NCBI GenBank assembly: GCA_010015805.1
Contig: ML978122.1
Span: forward strand, 3,134,453 to 3,198,452
Length of the DNA: 64,000 bases
Direction: 5' to 3'
Origin: Rhizodiscina lignyota
Taxonomy: Eukaryota > Ascomycota > Dothideomycetes > Aulographales > Rhizodiscinaceae
Shown: piece after piece, positions 58,185-64,000 of the stretch
How positions within the stretch are numbered: position 1 is the stretch's first letter
Layout of the letters: every line of letters begins with the position of its first letter
Notes under the pieces: generated by a model
What the model saw: the letters and a program-made list of their open reading frames with translations, nothing else
Database searches by the model: none
What the model was told of the DNA's origin: nothing
Position numbers and translations under genes: made by a program

Positions 58185-60772
58185 TCATTTCGTTCCCGGT
58201 CGAAAAGCCGAAGCTATTGAGATGTACTTCGCTGAGCCAGGAAGTATTTGGCCGCCATATTCTGCGCTTACTTGGATGTGTCGGTCATTAATCTGGACAG
58301 TGATTCCGAGGGCAATGACGTAGTGAGGCCGGCTGTGAGCGTTATCTTCAGGATATTCTATGGGAAATTCGTTTCTGAGGTCCGACACGTCCACTTCGAT
58401 GGTACCAATTGCCTGGCATCCTGAAATACTGTTAACCCATCAATTTCAGATTTGTGGACGTCGAGGTACTCTTGCCTTTGTTCTTTGCATGGTACCGCGG
58501 CCAGTGATCCTCAACAGGCTGGTCAGAAACGAAAAATAATTCTGTAATTATGAGTGACTCCGACTCGTCCAGTGCGATTTTATGTATAGACCAGAATTCT
58601 TTTTCATGTCGTACTTCCATTTCTTTGATCTTATCCTGTTCGATAAATCAGCACGCCAGCTCCACTCAGGCCCTTGCTTGTCATGATCTTGCCTTATTGA
58701 ATATCCATTCAATACAGTTCCGAACGTACCATAGCCCATCCACTCGACACCGCGTGACATTCTTACCGCGTCGCCATTTATGGCCTGCATACTCCTTGTC
58801 ATAACTTTCATGCCGTAAGATGCCGTAGCTCAGTCGTAGCTTTCTTTTGGGTCCTTTCTCCTTGTTGAAGGCGCGCATCACGCCTCCGCGAGCTACAGCG
58901 ACGGCGGACTGATCTCTGAGAACCTGTTAGAATAATGTCGCCAGATGGTTTGGGCAAACTGACGGCTTTGCCTTATGAAGTTTGATAGGCGTGTGCCAAA
59001 GGCTTGGCGATACCGTTTTCAGAAACTTGTCCAACTTGTTCACTAACGCTGGACATCCACCGAAGCCTCCGATTAAGACAACGTACTGAAAGAAGAGATG
59101 TGAGCATTCGAAATGTCTTCCATCGACGAATCAGTTACATACGTCAACAACAATATGCTCAGACTCCAAGCAACGCTTGAGCTGAGACGCCAATACGGCC
59201 CTTACTCCTGCTAATGTCTCCTCAAACATCTTTTTGTACTCACATCTGTGAACGTTAGCAAACATACGTACACGGGAATGTGGCAACTTCCTTCGTAATT
59301 TTCAGCCAACCAGCCGTGGAACCCCTTGCCTTGTTCTCCTTTAAGCCATCGATCTGAAACCATTGTAGAGCGTCCCGGAAATTATCAAAATCCATTCGCC
59401 TCTTGACTACGGTCTCAAATGCTCCCATGACACCCTCACTCATAATGACATCGTGCAACGTACGCCGTATCCTGCCGTCGAGCTGGGGACTGAAGTCCTC
59501 AGGATGTTCGAAGTCATCGGGATGCAGTGTCGAGGAGAGGAAATTATAAAAGGCTTCGTTGAGGAATGTCGAACGACATAGTTTTCCTGTAGCGAATGAG
59601 CAAGTGTCTATGGCAGTGAGCTGTATTAACTTGACCGTCTGGCTCGACAGCCTCCCGCTCTAGTCTTAGCGGATCAGTTGCGCCGACTACAAGAGTAATT
59701 GCATCGACTGTGCCACCGCCAGCATCCAGAAGAATGAATGTGTTACGACGCTATCGATGTTAGGGTTTGAAACGCCGATAAACTCAGTTTGCGCTGGATA
59801 CTGTACCGAGATCCTTGGGATATCGTACAAAACGAACTCTGCCGCAGCCTCCTGTTCCGACACCATGAAGATATCAGCAGCTCGAATCAGGCGAGCTTTG
59901 TCCATGGCTTCCATAAGTGCGGCTTCCATGACCATGCATGCCTTGGGAGACCATATCGCAGGTACGGTAAAGACCATCTCGCTTGCTTCATCATCTTGTA
60001 GGCCGCAATGGATTTCGAGCTGGCATTTCCCATGTTGGAGGAAGAGAGTCAGGAAGTCAACTATGACATCTCGGTATCGTTCGATGATCCTCCGCCCTGA
60101 CCCACTTTCATCCAGTAGCATCATTCTAAGATTTCTGAGGTCTTTGCGTTGCTTACGACGAATGTCCTCTGTCACCTTGCTTTCATCAAGCATCAGCTTC
60201 ATAAAACAGACCGGGGTATTCCTTATCCGAGACTCCGCTGTTACATTTCGCAGATGTGGCCAACGTTGGCACTCGAATCCCCATCGTGCACAATCTGGCA
60301 AAGGGCGAGGACTGTCTTCATCATTGCTGCCGTCTTGGCCATCTAGAGTTGGAGACCTGGGGGTTATGGAATCGGTTCTGGGAGGGCTACCTTCTTCATT
60401 TTGGGAGTTGTTGGGATGGCCGCCGGCGGGCGTCTTGATCACATGGTTTTGAAAAATGTCGAAGGTTTCGATATCGGACTCCTCGTCGTCAGACTCCACA
60501 TCAATAGCCATAAACGACATGGAAGCTTCCGGATTCGGATACGAAACTTCAGTGGGCACCTGATCGCTAGGCATTCCTCTTTCATGACGTGGAAGTTGAT
60601 CGTCTGGAAACTCTCGAATGGATTCGATCAGATCTGGATCAGGGTCTTCTCGGCCATTCCGGCGAACGTAAGCTGCTCCACTTTGGGTCGTCGCAAAGTC
60701 GATGCTCAAGATGATACTGCCAGATTCCGTGCTTCTTGATTTGCCTTTCCCTTCTTGACGAGAAGGCGCCAT
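58185..60772 (-). CDS. Hsp70-like ATPase of the HSPA12 type
   Basis: Eight minus-strand exons (59807-60772, 59636-59750, 59268-59586, 59143-59245, 59014-59085, 58693-58923, 58476-58635, 58185-58420) keep one frame and give 733 aa. Actin/Hsp70 ATPase motifs: phosphate-1 SIDFATTQSGAAYV near the N-terminus, phosphate-2 ILLDAGGGTVDA (exon 2) and the adenosine-type VVLIGGFGGCPAL (exon 5), followed by AVARGGVMRAF. The C-terminal segment ending VDVSDLRNEF onward replaces the normal peptide-binding domain, as in fungal HSPA12-like proteins. A ~110-residue acidic, Pro/Ser-rich insert lies between phosphate 1 and the rest. These proteins are numerous in filamentous fungi and of unknown role. Unusual splice sites: one GC-AG intron (58636-58692) and a 22-nt candidate intron (59246-59267). 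If the 22-nt intron is not spliced, the protein stops early. Confidence 0.85.
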
Positions 60773-61577
60773 TTTTTAGAGGTTCTGAGGAGATATATAA
60801 CAGTCAAAGGATTGAGTAGATTAAAGACGCTAGGGATGCCGATGAAGTGTGCAATTGAAAAGGTACGAGCAATGTGAGATGTACGCAGAGCGAAAGAAGA
60901 GAATGATGTGCGGTAAGATAAAGCTATCGAGGCGGACATGCAGCCCCTAAAGTCGAACAGGCGTTGAAGGCGGCGACTTTGATCGATCGGAAAAGGTAGT
61001 GTTTTGCTAAACCGTGACTCGTCGATATATCGCTGCTACCTAGCATGCACCTTTTCATCTACGCGAGTGGCGCGTCTCAGAACTTGCATGAAGAGCACCT
61101 ATCCGTTCGTATAGCCCTATTGTTACACAACACACAAAGCGATCAGTAGATGCACTAACTGTCACCGGTCAGCTTTATTCAGTTGTCACGATTGGAGGTT
61201 GATCCACCCGCGATACACGCTGAAATACCCATAATCAATTTGTAAATACACTGAGTGGCTTCTGAATGGGGCGTCGGGATTGAAAGACTAAAGTACAGGG
61301 CTGTCCGTGCTTTAGAGGATCCGTGAGGCGTGTGAGCGTCGCGTGCCGCGCGCCGCGTTAACAGCCCAGCTCTTGTGACCAGTCACAATTGTTCAGTTTC
61401 CGCGATGGGATGGTAATTGCCTCCTGCAATATGCGGAGTATGCTGAAAGTAATTCCGATCAATTTGTTATTCCGTTGAGTAGCTTCTGAGCGGGTCCACC
61501 TGTGATGTTCTTAGGTGCCCGTGTTTCTGCCTTGTGCTGCTTTGTTGCCTTCAATTTTTACCTAGCTCTAAACAAAA
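60773..61577. repeat. divergent promoter region with a diverged direct repeat
   Basis: This lies between the Hsp70-like gene (minus) and the SANT-like gene (plus). Two diverged copies of a ~115-nt segment lie at about 61161-61272 and 61375-61496. Shared blocks in the same order include CAGT near the start, GCTGAAA, ATCAATTTGT and CTTCTGA (offset 214-224 bases). Confidence 0.5.
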
Positions 61578-63723
61578 ATGAGAAAAGAAAAATTCTTCTG
61601 GACTAACGAAGAAACGTTGGAGCTCTGGGCATTACTTGACCATTTTCGAGATGAAGGTGCGAAAAGTAACAAAGAGAAGATGAGTGCAATAGCAGCAATT
61701 CTGAAGCACAAGTACAACAGAGAATACACGTCAACGGTCGTCGGTAACAAGCTCACCTGGGAATGGAAGAAAATTAACGGAAATGCTGCAAAACGCTCAA
61801 AATTATTCGACCGAGGATCAGCCTTGCTCTCCAGCGATGTTCTATTTGGGGAAGAAAATGAAGTGAAAGCAATTGAAAGGGCGAGGAAAAGATTGCAAGA
61901 TGAGGGCTTTCTCGAAGTGCGGCCTCAGAAGCGACGTGCAACTATGGTTGCGACCCAAAGGCTCATTGCACCAAGCCCCTGTGTAAGGGAAAGTCGGAAA
62001 TCGAATGACTCGAGTATCGATGTAGCGGGTAGGATGTTTGTTCACCAAACGACCACCACAACGTCACCAATCCGGGAAACCGAGGATGAAGCTTCTGTAA
62101 GACTATATTGCGCCTATTCCTTGAAAGGTATGAATACAGTACTTACTTCTTGAGCGTAGAGGAGTAGTAGCGATAGGTTAACCACAAATTCGACGATACA
62201 GCACCTCGACACGCCCAGTAAAGCTGCCAGCTTTACCCTCCCTGCGATCACCGTACCTGATGAGGCTATCATTTGCTCTCGCTCTTTGGAGTGTCTCAAT
62301 CAAATGCCACATGGTACGGACAGGGCCCGATTGCAGACTTTCCCGGTGCAGAACAGTTCGACTACGGACTATGGGCCTTCGAGCCAGAATTTGGCGCAAT
62401 CCATCACTGAGAAGGATAAAGAGCTTGCCAGGCTCAGTGCAATTATCGAGAGTCAACAGCAGACGATTCGGAGGCAGCAAATGCTTCTCGAACGCAGTTT
62501 CGAAACTTGTGACTCCAGATACGGCAAACTCTCTCATGGGAAACGCGATGAAATGAACATGTGTCGCGAATTGGACAGAAAAATTGTTCAGTTGATTAAC
62601 GAACAAGAGCTGGAAAGGAAGAAGTGGCAAAGGGAATCTGAAAGCTGGAGCTATGCGGTGCTCCACGGATCCAAAGAAGATGAAGTCTTCAAGTTGCGAG
62701 AAGAGCTCGCGAACCTGGAAGAAAAGCAGATGGAATACCGGCAGCTGTTCAGCTTTGTGCGTAATGACAGAACGATGGCCGAGAGCTCGAAGCTAAGCGA
62801 TATCCACGAAAAGATGGATTATCTCGTTAGGGATGTGATGATTCTTTCGAATGCATTTGATGGGTCCACCTTTCGAAGTCGGACGCCGCCGCCGCCAAAT
62901 TCAGATGCGGAGCAGCTAATTCGACGGGTACTGACCGGCGTTCCAAGATCACTATCACCAGAATCCTTTTCCGTATCCACCGAATCGCTCATGAACACGG
63001 TTGATAGTGTGAAAGGCAGCGGTCTCGCGGCCGCTGTCGTCAGCGTGGCTTTCCAGGAATGGATATTTGAGGCTGATTGGCCTAACTTCGACCCAGAAAA
63101 GAACGAGCTCCTTGACATATATAGAGATCAGCAACGCCAGCAAGCAGGTAAGTTGCTTATCATACATGCTTTGATAGCGTACCACTGACTAGCTTTACAT
63201 AGATGGGCTTCACCTGCTGAGGGGTCGAGATTGTGCAGCACATCGGACCTTGGTCGAAAGGCCTGGCTTCACCAAGCATCAACTTCCTTCCAAAGCGGAA
63301 GAGCTTGCAAACCGGATCAAAGAAGCTTTATCAACCATCTTTCTCTGGGTAGAAGACGAAGAGAGGCTTCGAGAACTAAAGAGGCTGATTGAGGACGCTC
63401 TGAATCTGAAAGTGTTGGTGCTCACTGGAAACATAACTTACTCTTTGTTGACAGTGAAGCCTGGTACACCATTCAACCCCAGAGTCATGCACATTGACCA
63501 TGATGGCAGTGCATCAGCAGAACTGGCCCAAAATTCCGCCGCGGTCGTGAAATTTTGTCGCTTCCCCGCCCTCTTCGTGCGCAAATCGGCGGCTCCTGCA
63601 GACGTGGAAGAGGGCCATGATATGTCCCGAGGCCTCGTTAGCCTACAAACATTCGGGCCAATCGGCTTGGACGACGTGCGCAACCATGACTGTCTGCTGA
63701 AGGCGAAGGTTCTTCTGGGTTAG
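61578..63723 (+). CDS. SANT/Myb-like and coiled-coil protein of unknown function
   Basis: I do not recognise the gene beyond domain style. A four-exon model (61578-62096, 62177-62217, 62324-63147, 63203-63723) keeps frame for 634 aa. Residues 5-65 (FFWTNEETLELWALLDHF...TWEWKK) resemble a trihelix/SANT-like DNA-binding domain. Residues ~190-330 form a long coiled coil (ITEKDKELARLSAIIESQQQ, then ELERKKWQRES). The C-terminal third holds a globular segment with FLWVEDEERLRELKRLIEDA and PGTPFNPRVM...VKFCRFPALF, a pattern I have the impression recurs in fungal proteins of unknown function. The small second exon and its junctions are the least certain part; the third and fourth exons are well supported. 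Confidence 0.65.
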
Positions 63724-64000
63724 CGAGTGCACATCGGAGTGGGTGGAACGATCAGAATGCTCAATGGAATATGGTGATAAAGGAGTTGTATCAGATGGAC
63801 TTAGGCATATCAGCATCGGCTTAGATATAGCAGTGTTGAAAGCATGGCAAGGAATGAGCATGAAGCAAACATTTCGCGAGGTTCGGTGGTGAAGTACTCC
63901 GTAAAACAAATGCCAAGTCGTCCGTCAAACAAGGGTTACGATAAGCGACCTCAGGACGGGGTTTCGGCGCGCAAAGATCCAGGTACATGCAGGTGGATTA
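63724..64000. other. right-edge flank
   Basis: This is the 3' flank of the SANT-like gene; nothing further is seen. Confidence 0.5.

Overview
The window is nuclear DNA of a filamentous ascomycete. Most genes are cut by introns of 46-120 nt with GTRNGT donors, CTRAC-like branch sites and YAG acceptors. The gene set is typical of Pezizomycotina: two Zn(II)2Cys6 regulators, a DHA2-type MFS pump, exo-polygalacturonase, GMC oxidoreductase, an HSPA12-like Hsp70 and an alpha-factor-type pheromone precursor. A plant-associated Dothideomycete (Capnodiales/Mycosphaerellales) is my guess, but this rests on general gene style and not on a marker gene. All exon models were built by hand, and each listed total keeps one open frame across its junctions.

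Layout. 0-2.4 kb: no recognisable gene. 2.4-16.8 kb: mainly housekeeping genes, namely a Rossmann-fold epimerase-like protein (-), a SUN-domain nuclear envelope protein (-), UDP-glucose 4-epimerase (+), the Ypt6/Rab6 GTPase (-), ribosome biogenesis factor Nop53 (+), a small secreted protein that looks like a single-copy alpha-type mating pheromone precursor (+), an adenosine deaminase-like protein (-) and the PP4 catalytic subunit Pph3 (-). 17-35 kb: an accessory block with an exo-polygalacturonase (-), a zinc-cluster regulator (-) divergent from an MFS exporter (+), a short-chain dehydrogenase (+), a secreted S10 carboxypeptidase (-), a second zinc-cluster regulator (-) and a GMC oxidoreductase (-). 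There is no polyketide or peptide synthase, so it reads as a degradative/transport neighbourhood and not as a classic metabolite cluster.

35.6-57.8 kb: conserved genes again. These are the very large Tao3/Mor2/Furry polarity scaffold (2547 aa, -), NADPH-cytochrome P450 reductase (+), a two-RRM RNA-binding protein with a long spliced leader (+), the RIO2 kinase (-) and proteasome subunit Rpn1 (+). 58-64 kb: an eight-exon HSPA12-like Hsp70 protein (-) with unusual introns and an unrecognised SANT-like/coiled-coil protein (+).

Points most worth attention: the pheromone-like ORF at 13301-13531; the intron oddities of the Hsp70-like gene (a GC-AG intron and a 22-nt candidate intron); the multi-intron, AUG-free leader of the RRM gene; acidic/low-complexity inserts in PP4; and a cluster of CTACGG motifs with a 12-nt palindrome upstream of the GMC oxidoreductase. 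I saw no tRNA, rRNA, CRISPR array, transposon or viral remnant.
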